64,000 bases of DNA from Symbiodinium natans (Eukaryota > Sar > Dinophyceae > Suessiales > Symbiodiniaceae). The stretch covers positions 506,438 through 570,437 of the forward strand of contig CAJNDS010001957.1 in NCBI GenBank assembly GCA_905221605.1, in the 5' to 3' direction. The notes beneath the pieces were generated by a model. It was not told the origin of the DNA. It saw only the letters and a list, made by a program, of their open reading frames with translations, and did not search any database. The position numbers and the translations under genes were made by a program. Below are positions 11,190 to 22,931 of this stretch, piece by piece. The stretch's first letter is position 1. Every line of letters starts with the position of its first letter.

Positions 11190-12810
11190 TTGTTTTCTCA
11201 AAATCGCTGGGACGATTTCCTGCACCAGGCTGTGCCGCTGCGTTTCGCAAGGAGCCGTCACCTTGGCGAGCTGCCCGCTGCGCGAGCTGCACTTGAAGTT
11301 TCCCTGATTGCCCCTGCCAACGAGGACACGCTCGCGGTGTTACGTGACCCCGCCAAGCGACCCCGAACCAGCCAGGTGCCACTTCCGGCATGGCTGCCGA
11401 CTTACACGCCGGAGAGCGAGCTTATTGCACTTGCTGCCAACAAATTTTTCGTGCAAGGGGGCCAGGCGGGGAGCTGCCGCCGGGCCGTCTGGATGCACGG
11501 CTGAGCACTTACGAACCCTGCTCGACAACGAATGTTGCTCGGAATTTCTGCTCCACACCGCTCAGCTCTTCGCGGAAGGACACGTTAGTCGACGGGCTCC
11601 GTCTCGGGCGGCTGGTTGCATTGCAGAAAACCTCAAGGAGGAATCCGGGCCCTCATCGTGGGGGACGTCTTCCGTCGCCTGGTGTCTTGGACCTTGACAC
11701 AGACACAACAAACATCAGAGACTTTCATAGATGCGTGCGCTTTCCAGTACGCGCTCTCCACTCGTGCTAGGACCGGGGCGCTTGCGCGCCCTGGCGGTGT
11801 CTTGCGAAGAGTCCTAGCAGGACGTTGGTCAGTGTTGACGGAGCCGGCGCCTATGACCACATTGCCAGGGCGGCGATGTTTGAGGGTCTCCGCCGGGATA
11901 ATCGCCTGGCCTCCCTGATTCCTTTTGTCCTACGCTTTACGGACGTGAAAGCACATACCTGCTCTACGACCGCTCGGCAAAACCCGCAAGGATGCTCAGG
12001 CGGAAGGCGGGGAGCAAGGCGACCTCTGGTGCTGGGCCTCTTCGCCGTTGGTATCCACCCAGCTCTTTCGGCAACGTGAGCCGCACTCGGGCCACATGCT
12101 GACTTATACTTTCCTTGATGATTCATACGTGTCCAGCGAGCCGGCGTACGCAAGCGCAGCATTCCTCACCTTGCGGACGGCGCTTCAACGCCACGCTAGC
12201 ATTGATGTGCACCTTGGCAAAATGCGTGTCTGGAACTCGCATGCAAGGAACCGCCGGGCCTTCGCGATGTGTTCCCACCCACGCCGGGAGAGGCGCCCGT
12301 GTGGGTTGGTGACCAGTCCTTGCCTCCGGAGCAACAAGGCTTCCTCGTCCTGGCCCGTTCGGAAGCGATGCCTTCAAACAGGTTGCCCTCCAAAACAAGG
12401 CGTTGGGCCATGCCCGCTTGCTTGACGAAACCCCGGGGTTGTCAGACCTTCAGCCTGCGTGGCTGTTACGGCTCATGTGCGCTGCGCCGTGCAGCTATTT
12501 TACCTGCTTCGATCTGTGGCGCCTTCCTTGACGGACGAGTTCGCGCGCAAACTCGACGAAGGAGTCGCACGCTGTTTAACCGATTTTTTAGCCACTGGTG
12601 CTCCCTTTCTTGACAACCTCGGTAGCCGGCGTGTGGCAAACTTGGTGGGTAAGGCCGGAGGGCAGCGTATGCAGAGCATCTTGGGCAGACACCTTGCTTA
12701 TCTTACGCCTGCGGCACCCCAGTTGTGGCAGAGAACCGCCGCCGAGTGCAATCGTAAGGGGACGGTGGGGCGGCCCGGAGCGTGGCGCAACTCACGCTGA
12801 CCAAGGAGCT
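11190..12810 (+). pseudogene. Decayed reverse transcriptase core of the dinoflagellate-type RT element
   Basis: RT blocks appear in correct order but in shifting frames: GELPAARAALE...ANEDTLAVLRDPAKRP; ARRGAAAGPSGCTAEHLRTLL; GGIRALIVGDVFRRLVS (fingers); FQYALSTRA.TGALAR; SVDGAGAYDHIARAAMFEGL (motif A, catalytic Asp and a YD pair) at about 11824-11883; a damaged motif B near 12000; TFLDDSYV (motif C, catalytic DD) at about 12106-12130; then QLFYLLRSVAPSLTDEFAR. This RT would copy element RNA into DNA at the target site. At least six frameshifts make it non-functional. The family call rests on recognisable motif order; the frame breaks are directly visible. Confidence 0.7.
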
Positions 12811-15580
12811 CTCTGCCTGGAAAGTCGCGCAGGCTTGTGCAGCGTTGCGTAGCGCCGCGCGTGTATGGCATGGAAGACGCTGAGGTTGTTCTGATGGGTG
12901 TCGATGCTTATTGGAAGAATTTGGAAGCGGACCTGTCACTGTCACGCCTGACACCAAATACGCCTTGCGACCGTGATCTCCACTAGACGGGAAACTGCGC
13001 AAGAGCGACGGCACTTGTCGATACCGACCTGTTGTACGCGGTTACGATCGACGACCTGGATGACACTTAAGCGTCCACGCCGACTTGTTGACATCGCCCG
13101 TGTATCCTGAGGGCCTGAAGGGGTGTGGCTTGGAAACATTCCGTGCCAGATGACGCCACCAGCACTTGACATGATTTCCTCTTCGCGTGTCACAGGCGAG
13201 CTTTCTGAAAGGTCAAGAGCCGTTCGTTTGTCTTGGTTGAGAAATGCGTCGCCTGCCAACTTCGGTTGAGATTTACATGCCCGCAACTTATGTTGAAGGA
13301 ATGCTTGCTGATGCTTGTTGAGGCCGAAATGAATGCTTGTCATGTATGCTGATAAGAACTTGTCGCATGGACCTGCGTCCCCGAAAACGGATCACTGGCA
13401 AAAAAGTCTTGCCAAGTAGCAAGAACTATGGCCAGTTTTGTTTCACGTCACGGACGCTCTTTGCCTGCACCGACGATGCAACCAGGTCGCACTAGCTAGC
13501 TAAAAGATTCGTCCGAACAGTCAAGACTTCTGGACTGGTTTCACGTGCTGCGGCTTGGGATGCGGATCATGTGTGTCCTGTGCGCCAGAACCTGCCTGGT
13601 TTGCATGGAACGCGCTGTGTCATCCGCTTCCGGCTGCACCCCGCCAGCGCAACATTCCGTATGAAGCCCTTCCGTTTAAAAAACTACTGGCCAAAATTCA
13701 AGGAGTCGTGTCGTGTTACTTGGCGGGCACCTTATAAGGCACCCCACCCCGGCAAAAGGCAGCCCACCCCAAGCCTTGGATTGTGCGAGAAAGGGCTTGA
13801 CCCTTCGGAAAGCTAATTGTATTCCCATGATTCCAATTTTTTCGGAACCGCTCGGAAACCCGCGATCTCCAACGTGGAGCCTCACAGCCGTCAAATCTTA
13901 AACTGGACTTTCGCCCTTTCACCTCCAACCATCCCAAAACCCGAAAAGAGGAAGTGCTAGTTGATATCAGGCGCGTGCCCGCGGATAAATGTCTATGGGA
14001 CTTGGCCCCACAACACAAAAGGTGTTGCGTTCGTCCTCCGCGCGACAATTCGGCGCAAGTTCCAGCTAATTTTCAGCTGCTTCTTCGGACAAACCTGCTT
14101 CTGCCTTTCGACTGTGGTTCTTCCGAGCATGCCAAGAAAATTCAAAAACCTTTACCACTTGGGCTCTCCTTGTCGCTTTCGCTGCTTCTGCGTGGAGCAA
14201 AAAAAGTCCAGACAGGCACCAAAAAATTGCGACTGTCCGAAGACCCTGTATAGCACAACAGTTTCATGGTCCAAGAGCAACATCTACTTGGACTTCCCTG
14301 ATTACTTCTTAAATAGACCAGTCGTGGCAACCAAGAAAGAATTTGCCTTCCGTTCATAACTTTCCGCGGGAGTTTATTCGGTCACAAAAGTTGTCTTGGG
14401 CACTTGGGTTACATTCTCACACCCAACCAATCTCAAACTTCTGACACTGGAAAAAATCTCACTCCTGTGTCAAGAGCGCCCCCAGCAGCTTGGAGTCAAA
14501 CACCCTTAGTTGTCTCTGCTGGTGCGGGACCCCTGCACCTGCACCTCCCAGACGCACTTAAGCCAACACCCATGGGATAGAAGTTGTTGACCCGTAGCGG
14601 TCTCCAGCGAAACCAACCTCAGCTACATGCAGCGTGGCATGACCTGGCCTAAAGACACAACGTTACTTCCAAAACTTGTCATGAAGATGGCCAAACATTG
14701 GGTTGCCCAGCTCCGCTGGTAGAGGATACTGTTGACCTTTGCTGAATGACATACCCTCAACTCCAATATGTACTGCAAAGACGAGGCTGAGTCCGTCAGC
14801 AGGCACCGACAATCTTTTGTGCCTAGCAAACTGTTTGGATAACCACAAAGGTAGCGAAAGAATAACATGCATGGTCTTACTGTATGGATGCACCATGGCC
14901 AAATGCCTGGTAGCATCACGCAAGGATCGATACAAACGCCCACAGCACGCCCATGGCGAGGAGGCGAAAGCCCTGGCCATAGCTTTTGCCAATGTGCGCA
15001 ATCGCTGTCACTCTTATAACTCGAACTAAACAAGACACCCCGTGTTGAGATGGAAGCCTGTTAATTGTGCATTACATGAATTCGCCATTTTATGTAGTGC
15101 CTGACACGAATGTCATACAGACTAAATGATCACAAGACAGGCCGACAGCCGCTGAAAGCTGTTCCTGCTTTCCGAGCAGGAAAACATGTCAACACAAAAG
15201 GGATAACAGCAATCCGACTTCGGTGGGGCCTTTGAACCACAGCGCAGGGCAAATCATACGATGTCCCGGGCCAAGCATTCTCAACCTCTTTCAAAGAACC
15301 GTGGGAGGAGGTGTGTAAGATTGAGCCTTTGCTTGGTTTGTCTGGGGCTTGGGTTGTATCATTATTGTCATCTCCTTCGTAACCCATGTTTTCAACATTT
15401 GCTTCACCTCATCCAGTCCATCTGCTCTCGACCCCTCTTTCGTTGACATTGCTTCAATCGTTCCTCATTCTTACCGTTGTTGCCTTTTTTTGGCTCGATG
15501 TCATTTAGACCCTCGTTTTGGCTGCTGAAGTGGGCGTGTGCCCCAAAAAAGGGGACCACATCTTGGACATCTGCTTCTAA
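12811..15580. other. No recognised gene or repeat
   Basis: The first 200 bases may still be decayed RT-element tail. Beyond that only short open frames of unknown type occur on both strands, none with motifs I can name. Confidence 0.4.
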
Positions 15581-15779
15581 TACATGTTAACAGCACCCAG
15601 GACCAATTGTATCATACTGCGGCCGTGCCGAAGAGCGCAGATAGTTGCGCTGCGCAAGGCACAGCGCCACGATGGGCTGGCGCTGAACAGACTAGGAAGC
15701 CGTAGCGCAAGTGAAAGGACAGCAAATGGAGAAAAAAACGAAGAAAGTAGAAACTCTGCTTTTGATGACGGCCCGCCGG

Positions 15780-16640
15780 GCTCCTTTCCTGCCCTTCAAA
15801 ACCCAAATGCTCCAGACGTTTGCTGCACTAACTCCGAAGTGGCTGAGCACATTTGACGAGGCGGGAAGCGGCATCATGACCATCGCTGGGTCTCCTTTCC
15901 CAACCTCCAAACCCTAAAACTCCAGACGTTTGCTGCACCAACTCCCCTGAGTGGCTGGGCGCATTTGACGGCGGAAGGCTAGCATCACAAACCCTAATGC
16001 AGACGTTTGCTGCACGAACTTGCAAGTGGCTGGGGGCGGGAGGCGATTGGTTCTCCTTTTCCAGCCTCCAAACTCTTGCTCCAAACCCTAATGGCTCAAC
16101 TCAAGGGCGAAGCAGGTTTAGTGTTTGGACTAGGTGCCGGTAGGGTCCGGGAAAAATATTATTTATATTTAGGGGGAGTTGTAGTAAGGGATCACTGAGT
16201 CTTCTTTCCCAGCCTCCAAACCCTAATGCTCCAGACGTTTGCAACTCCTCCAAGTGGTTGGGCGCATTTGACAAGGTGGAAGCGAGCATCATGAGCATCA
16301 TTGGGCCTCCTTTCCCACCTCCAAACCCTGATGCTCCAGACGTTTGCTGCACCAACTCTCCCAAGTGGTTGTGCGCATTTTCACGAGGCGGGAGGCCAGC
16401 ATCATGAGCATCATTGGGTCTCCTTTCCCGACCTCCAAACCCTGATGCTCCAGACGTTTGCTGCACCAACTCCTAACTTCCAAGTGGTTGGGCACATTTG
16501 ACGAGGCGGAACATCATAAGCATCATTGGGTCTCTTTTCAGATTTGACGAGGCGGAAGGCAAGCATCATGAGCATCATTGGGTCTTCTTTACCAGCCTCG
16601 AAACCCTAATGCTCAAACGTTTGCTGCACCAGTCATTCTA
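15780..16640. repeat. Degenerate tandem repeat, unit about 105-115 bp
   Basis: A unit containing CTCCAGACGTTTGCTGCACC, then an AAGTGG(C/T)TGGGCGCATTTGACGAGG-type stretch, then GAGCATCATTGGGTCTCC recurs about seven times. The CAGACGTTT landmark is near 15814, 15924, 16003, 16234, 16338 and 16453, and a variant lies near 16616. Unit lengths vary because of internal deletions. No coding role is visible. Confidence 0.85.
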
Positions 16641-16659
16641 CCTGTGTGAGTTTTGACTT

Positions 16660-18444
16660 ACTGTGGAGGTCACTGGAGCTTCCCTACCTTTTCGATCAAT
16701 TTTGCTGCCCCTCATCTTGGGTTTCAGATTCTCCAGGTTTTGGTGCAAGGCCTGAAGGCAGAAGAGGAGGGTGCAGAGTCACATCGGTGGAAACTGCAGC
16801 TTGGAAAAGTTCAATGGATTCAATGCTTTGAAACAAGTGTTTTTAAAAGCCTCTGACAGTGCCGTTTGGACAGAAATCAACTGCAGGACGAGACGAGTTC
16901 AACCGTGGTGTTGATTCGTTAAGGTTGCGCGCGACGCCCAAGCCAAACCACTCGAAAATTGCAAAGTGTATTACCAGAATGTGAATAAGTGCGAGCGCAG
17001 CGAGCGAAACACCAGAGTAAATTCAACAAATTTGACTGATCAAGTGTTGATTTTGAGGGTTTTTTCAACATTTTCGGATACTTCAGAAATTTTGAAAATT
17101 CGTTGAATGGTGCTGAATCCAGGGAAGAATTGCAACGTGCAACCAAAAACGAAAGACAAAGAATTGAGGGCACCCAGCCTGAAAGAAAGCAGAGTTTCTT
17201 CTGCTCAATCTGTTAAATTTCAGTGTGTATTGAATAATGAAATGGAAATAAGGCTGAGCGACTCTTAAGTTCTGAATGAGAAGAGGTTAGTGTGATTGTT
17301 TTTTTTTCAATGTTTGCAAGAACTGCAAAAACATTGGTTTTTCTTTTTTAACATTGGAGAAATTGAGAAAACACTGGAAAGAAGCCAGAGTCATGAAACT
17401 TAGACAACTTTCTTCAGATTTAGCAGCAGATTCATGCACAGCAATACTTTTTTTTCAGTTCAAATTGCCTTGGCCCGCAGAATTTTCTCAACGTGCAACC
17501 AAAAACGAAAGACAAAGAATTGAGGGCACCCAGCCTGAAAGAAAGCAGAGTTTCTTCTGCTCAATCTTCTGTTAAATCAGTGTGTCTTGAATAATGAAAT
17601 GGAAATAAGGCTGAGCGACTCTCAAGTTCTGAATGACTCTCAAGTTCTGAATGAGAAGAGGTTAGTGTGATTGTTTTTTTTTCAATGTTTGCAAGAACTG
17701 CAAAAACATTGGTTTTTCTTTTTTAACATTGGAGAAATCGAGAAAACACTGGAAAGAAGCCAGAGTCATGAAACTTAGACAACTTTCTTCAGATTTAGCA
17801 GCAGATTCATGCACAGCAATACTTTTTTTTTCAGTTCAAATTGCCTTGGCCCGCAGAATTTTCTCTTGCCTTTTGCTTTTTGTTTTCTTTGTTTTTTGTC
17901 CGAATGATCTCTCGGTTGAGTTGCAAGCTTTAGAAAGAGAGTTCGAGAAACCGTTCTAAACCAAAACACAAACAGATTGTTCAGCAAGTGTTTTGGTAGT
18001 GATGTCAGCCCGGTAAGCTGTCGGTTGACCAGAAAGACAGTGAAAAAAATGCAATCGTAAGTTGGTTTGCGGGTGCATGCCTTTGGTGCAAGGAAAGTTT
18101 CGGTGTGTGGGTAAAGGGTGTAACGCATGGAGTTTCAGAAGTAACACCAAATTAAAAAAAAACAATGACCTTGCAAGTGTCTGTGTGTTTTTACCTCGTT
18201 TTTTCAATTGTGAATGGGTGTGTTGTGGTTTTGGCGTTTTGACAGTGTGTCATGGAGTGGATGTGTGTCACTACGTGGGTGCAAAGTGGCTTTGGTGGGT
18301 GGTGTGCGTTTTGCGTGTATGTTGGCTAGGTTCTGCTGGCTGTTCAAGTGTGGAAGTGTGTGGGTGGTAAAAGGTGTGTGGATTTGAAAAAGACGGCAAG
18401 AAATCAACTCCAAAAGGTAGGGAAGCCGAAGTGACCTCCACAGT
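16660..18444. mobile_element. Non-autonomous TIR element, copy A (1,785 bp)
   Basis: The left end reads ACTGTGGAGGTCACT, three bases, then GCTTCCCTACCTTTT. The right end is the reverse complement of the same string, differing only in the three middle bases (GGA on the left, TCG on the right). These 33 bp form a clear terminal inverted repeat. The interior is AT-rich, has no long coding frame and contains a 356-bp internal tandem duplication. A second copy at 18947-20531 has the same ends. Target-site duplications are not clear: copy A's left end and copy B's right end abut a TA, but the other two sides do not. The superfamily is unknown, and the element would need a transposase from elsewhere. 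Confidence 0.7.
17133..17866. repeat. 356-bp internal tandem duplication inside TIR copy A
   Basis: The segment starting CAACGTGCAACCAAAAACG at 17133 restarts at 17489 and runs through the same landmarks (poly-T tract, AACATTGGAGAAAT, AGCAGATTCATGCACAGC). Copy B carries a shortened version (restart at about 19587), so the duplication predates the split of the two copies. Confidence 0.85.
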
Positions 18445-18946
18445 GCGAGAAAGATCGCACGCGAACAATGCAAGAGTGCTTTGTCTTGCATGCCAGCTAA
18501 AGACAAGTTTAGCCAAGAACACGCGTATCGACGGCGTTTTTTGTTTTCTTGAGTGTTGATGCAAACAGTATCGAATAGAAAAAATCTTGTTTGTCTGTGA
18601 GTTGATTTCAATTATTATTGAACTCAAATGGGTTCCAAAAGCAGCTCAATTCTGGGCACCGAAAACGGGCCCTAGATTTTGGATTTCCTGTGTGAACATA
18701 CAAGGCCACCCAGGTTGGAGCCTCAAATTGGAACCCAAGTTTAGAAGCCATTTTTGGGCCCAGTTGCGGCGTTGTTTTCACACACGGGAAGCCAGATCTG
18801 GCTTTTACAGCTCCTCGTTGCGAGTAAAACAAATAAGCCTCTCAGTCGGTTCCAGTCTAAGTCTTGTGTCAGTCTTCCCCCAAAATTAGAACAGCAGGCA
18901 GCAAGGCGGCAAAGTGTGAACTTGTTTGGCACCGGAACTTTCTCTA
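18445..18946. other. Spacer between the two TIR elements
   Basis: About 500 bases with no gene recognised. The two TIR elements lie in the same orientation, so this spacer also separates two long direct repeats. Confidence 0.5.
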
Positions 18947-20531
18947 ACTGTGAGGTCACTGGAGCTTCCCTACCTTTTCGATCAATTTTGCTGCCCCTCA
19001 TCTTGGGTTTCAGATTCTTCAGGTTTTGGTGCAAGGCCTGAAGGCAGAAGAGGAGGGTGCAGAGTCACATCGGTGGAAACTGCAGCTTGGAAAAGTTCAA
19101 TGGATTCAATGCTTTGAAACAAGTGTTTTTAAAAGCCTCTGACAGTGCCGTTTGGACAGAAATCAACTGCAGGACGAGACGAGTTCAACCGTGGTGTTGA
19201 TTCGTTAAGGTTGCGCGCGACGCCCAAGCCAAACCACTTGAAAATTGCAAAGTATATGACCAGAATGTGAATAAGTGCGCGAAGCGAGCGAAACACCAGA
19301 GTAAATTCAACAAATTTGACTGATCAAGAATTGATTTTGAGGGTTTTTCAACATTTTCGGATACTTCAGAAATTTTGAAAATTCGTTGAATGGTGCTGAA
19401 TCCAGGGAAGAATTGCAACGGTGCAACCAAAAACGAAAGACAAAGAATTGAGAGCACCCAGCCTGAAAGAAAGCAGAGTCTAAGCGACTCTTAAGTTCTG
19501 AATGAGAAGTTCAGATTCAGCAGCAGATTCATGCACAGCAATACTTTTTTTTTTCAGTTCAAATTGCCTGGCCCGCAGAATTTTCTCAACGTGCAACCAA
19601 AAACGAAAGACAAAGAATTGAGGGCACCCAGCCTGAAAGAAAGCAGAGTTTCTTCTGCTCAATCTTCTGTTAAATCAGTGTGTCTTGAATAATAAAATGG
19701 AAATAAGGCTGAGCGACTCTCAAGTTCTGAATGAGAAGAGGTTAGTGTGATTGTTTTTTTTTTTTTCAATGTTTGCAAGAACTGCAAAAACATTGTTTTT
19801 TTTCTTTTTTAACATTGGAGAAATCGAGAAAACACTGGAAAGAAGCCAGAGTCATGAAACTTAGACAACTTTCTTCAGATTTAGCAGCAGATTCATGCAC
19901 AGCAATACTTTTCTTTTAGTTCAAATTGCCTTGGCCCGCAGAATTTTCTCTTGCCTTTTGCTTTTTGTTTTCTTTGTTTTTTGTCCGAATGATCTCTCGG
20001 TTGAGTTGCAAGCTTTAGAAAGCGAGTTCGAGAAACCGTTCCAAACCAAAATACAAACAGATTGTTCAGCAAGTGTTTTGGTAGTGATGTCAGCCCGGTA
20101 AGCTGTCGATTGACCAGAAGACAGTGCAAAAAATGCAATCGTAAAGTTGGTTTGCGGGTGCATGCCTTTGGTGCAAGGAAAGTTTCGGTGTGTGGGTGAA
20201 GGGTGTAACATGGAGTTTCAGAAGCAACACCAAATAAAAAAAAACAAAGACCTTGCAAGTGTCTGTGTGTTTTTACCTCGTTTTTTCAATTGAATGGGTG
20301 TGTTGTGGTTTTGGCGTTTTGACAGTGTGTCATGGAGTGGATGTGTGTCACTACGTGGGTGCAAAGTAGCTGTGGTGGGTGGTGTGCGTTCTGTGTGTAT
20401 GTTGGCTAGGTTCTGCTGGCTGTTCAAGTGTGGAATTGTGTGGGTGGTAAAAGGTGTGTGGATTTGGAGACACAAAAAGACGGCAAGAAATCAACTCCAA
20501 AAGGTAGAGAAGCCGAAGTGACCTCCACAGT
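18947..20531. mobile_element. Non-autonomous TIR element, copy B (1,585 bp)
   Basis: Same terminal repeats as copy A; one G is missing near the left tip (ACTGTG-AGGTCACT). The interior follows copy A closely from both ends. It is about 200 bp shorter, mainly because the first unit of the internal tandem duplication is truncated near 19480-19510. There is no coding frame of note. Confidence 0.7.
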
Positions 20532-20880
20532 ATCAAAAAATCGCGCCAATCCGGCGGGTTCAAGTAGTTTGGCAAGGAAGCGGTACGGTAGCTGCAAAAA
20601 GCGCAGCTATGCTGTTGAACGCCGCCTGTTCTTTGCGAACCTCTCTAGAAGGCCTGGAGATGATTAGGCCTCTCAAACAGAAGTGATTAAGCTTCTCAAA
20701 ATGCTGCCTCAACCTTCCCGAAGGCTCAAAGTGATTAAGCCTCTCAAAAATCAGGGTTGACATTGTTGAAAGGGTTGAGTTTGCGTTGGAACACACAATA
20801 TCTTGCCTAAGAAAGATCAAAGTTTAAGAATGCCCTCTTTTGCTTCTAGATTGGGAGGAAGGGGAGAAGAAAGAAGAGAC
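20532..20880. other. Spacer with short GTGATTAAGCCTCTCAAA-type repeats
   Basis: Near 20660-20760 the motif GTGATTAAG(C)CTCTCAAA occurs about three times with variations. No coding region was recognised. Confidence 0.5.
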
Positions 20881-22340
20881 TTTAATCTAAATTCCATTCC
20901 CATCAAATCTTGTGTTTGTGTATTTCATTGTTTGGAAATCAGAGAAGTAGGGGCGCGACTGTTTTTGTTTTTTAAAAACACGAGCGGGTAGCGGGAGGGG
21001 CGCAGCCCAGCCCATTTACACCCTCTTTAAATCTTTTTTTGTTTTTTTTGTGATCATTATTTGAGAAATCAGAGGAGAAGCGAGAAGGAACTTTTTTTTC
21101 TAAATTCCACCCCCTCTCGAATCCTTTTTTGTTTTTTGTATTTTTTGTGACAAATTGGAGGAGTCGAGATGAGATTGTTCTGGTTTCTCGAAGTAGACAG
21201 AATGTGGTGTGGGGGCAAGGGAGCCGAGAGAAGCGAATGTATTTTAAATTCCACCCCCCTCGAATTTTTTCTTTTTTGTATTTCATTCTTCGCGAAATCA
21301 GAGGAGAGAAGAGGAATGGTTCTAAATTCCCTCGAATATTTTTTTGTTTTTCGTAGTTCATTCTTCGAAAACTCAGAGGAGAAGGGAGAAGGGAATTTAT
21401 TCTAAATTCACCTCCCTCGAATCTTCTTTTGTTTTTGGTCTTTCCTTATTCGAAAATCAGAGGAGTAGAGACGAGACAGTTGTTGTTTCTAAAAGTAAAG
21501 AGCGGGGGGGTTGGGGGGGGCGCAGCCCCCCCCATTTTGCCTGTTGTGACTTGAAAAGAGAAGAGAAGAGAGAAAGGACTTTCGTCTAAATTCCACCCCC
21601 CTCAAATCTTGTTTTGTTTTTGTATTTCATTGTTCAAAACTCAGAGGAGTCGAAACGAGATTGTTTTCGTTTCTAGAAGTAAAGAGCGGGGGGGTTGGGG
21701 GGGGCGCAGCCCCCCCCATTTACTTGTTGTAAAGTGGGACGGAGGGGAGAAGACAGAAGGAACTTTATTTTGAATTATATAGAGACGAGGCAGTTGGAGG
21801 AAGGCAGAAGAGAGAATGTAGAGTGGGAGGAAGGGAGAAGAGAGAAGGGAATGTGTTCTAAATTCCACCCCCCCTCGAATCTTTTTTGTTTTTTGTGTCT
21901 CATTCTTCGAGAAATCAGAGGAGAAGAGAGAAGGGATTTTTTCTAAATTCCACCCCCCCTCGAATCTTGTTTTGTTTTTTGTTTTTTTTTATTCGAAAAA
22001 TCAGAGAAGTAAAGACGAGACTGTTCGGTTTCTCGAAGCACTTCATTTTAAATCACAGACGAGGGAGCGGGAGGAAGGGAGAAGCGAGAATGTCGCGTGG
22101 GAGGCAGGGAGAAGAGACAAGGGAATGTATTCTAAATTCCACCCCCCGCGACCTTTTTTGTTGTTTGTATTTCCTTAAAATCAGAGGAGAAGAGAGAAGA
22201 GAATTTATTCTAAATTCCACCCCCCTCGAATATTCTTTTGTTTTTCGTATTTCATTCTTCGAAAACTCAGAAGAGAAGGGAGAAGGGAATGTATTTTAAA
22301 TTCTACCCCCCTCGACTCTTTTTGGGGGGGGCAGCCCCCC
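20880..22340. repeat. Purine/pyrimidine tandem array with G-C hairpins
   Basis: A unit made of a TCTAAATTCCACCCCCCTCG block, a T-rich TTTTTTGTTTTT block, and a purine block (CAGAGGAGAAGAGAGAAGGGA) recurs about eleven times with spacing of about 75-270 bp. Three units hold strong G-run/C-run hairpins around GCGCAGC or GCAGC (near 21503-21540, 21686-21722, 22322-22345). Open frames through it are by-products of the skewed composition. Confidence 0.85.
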
Positions 22341-22439
22341 CCTCAATTGCACGTCAGAGAAGCACCGAACTAGTTTATCCACCTTTTCCTTTCTTGCTTT
22401 CATCGTTCGAAAGCAGAAGAGTAGAGGTTGGAGAGGGGT

Positions 22440-22760
22440 TTCAAAGAGCCTTAAAGGTGGCTTAAAGGTAGGAGCTTAAGGAGAGGCTTAGGGGGGGCTT
22501 AAGGGGGGGCTTACGGGAAAACTTAAGGGGAGGCTTGAAGCGGGTTTAAAGGGGGGAAGGCTTCAGGGGGGGTTCAGAAGAGGCTTTTGGGAGGCTTAAG
22601 AAAGTCTTAAGGGAAAACTTAAGGGGAGGCTTAGGGGGAACTTGAGAGGGTGCTTAAAGGCTTTGGCCCTTTGCCCTCTCCCCTTAAAGGGACCCTCTTT
22701 GCAGGGACCCCTTTGAGGGGCGGCTTCAGGAGGGGTTAAAGGCAGGCTTAACGAGGGCTT
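22440..22760. repeat. G-rich GGCTTAAGGGG array
   Basis: Repeated GGCTTAAGGGG/GGCTTAGGGGGG motifs on the plus strand, about twenty loosely spaced copies with many G runs of four or more. It ends about 40 bases before the putative LINE insertion site. Confidence 0.8.
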
Positions 22761-22795
22761 AAGCCCGCCGGTTTAGTCTGCGTTGAGCCAGGCTC

Positions 22796-22812
22796 GAACC
22801 TGGGTTGAACCC
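22796..22812. repeat. Candidate left target-site duplication of the LINE pair
   Basis: The 17-mer GAACCTGGGTTGAACCC here is repeated exactly at 38588-38604, two bases after the A-tract that ends LINE copy 2. Related palindromic motifs occur elsewhere in the window (38605-38655, 40199-40225), so chance placement in a repeated motif cannot be excluded. Confidence 0.45.
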
Positions 22813-22931
22813 GGGTTGTGGCTCAAGTTTTCGGCCCAAGGAGTAGCCTGAGGGAAGTTTCGGAGGTCTCAGCCTTCCTAGCCTGGTAGCCAGCCTAGGA
22901 CAGTTTGCCCAGAGGTGCCTTCCTCTTAGCC

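Noticed and set aside
15780-16640. CRISPR-like array
   Set aside because: Units are 105-115 bp, degenerate, without short constant repeats and unique spacers.
16660-18444. Short frames in the TIR elements as a transposase
   Set aside because: None exceeds about 120 codons, none has a DDE-like pattern, and they are not conserved in frame between the two copies.
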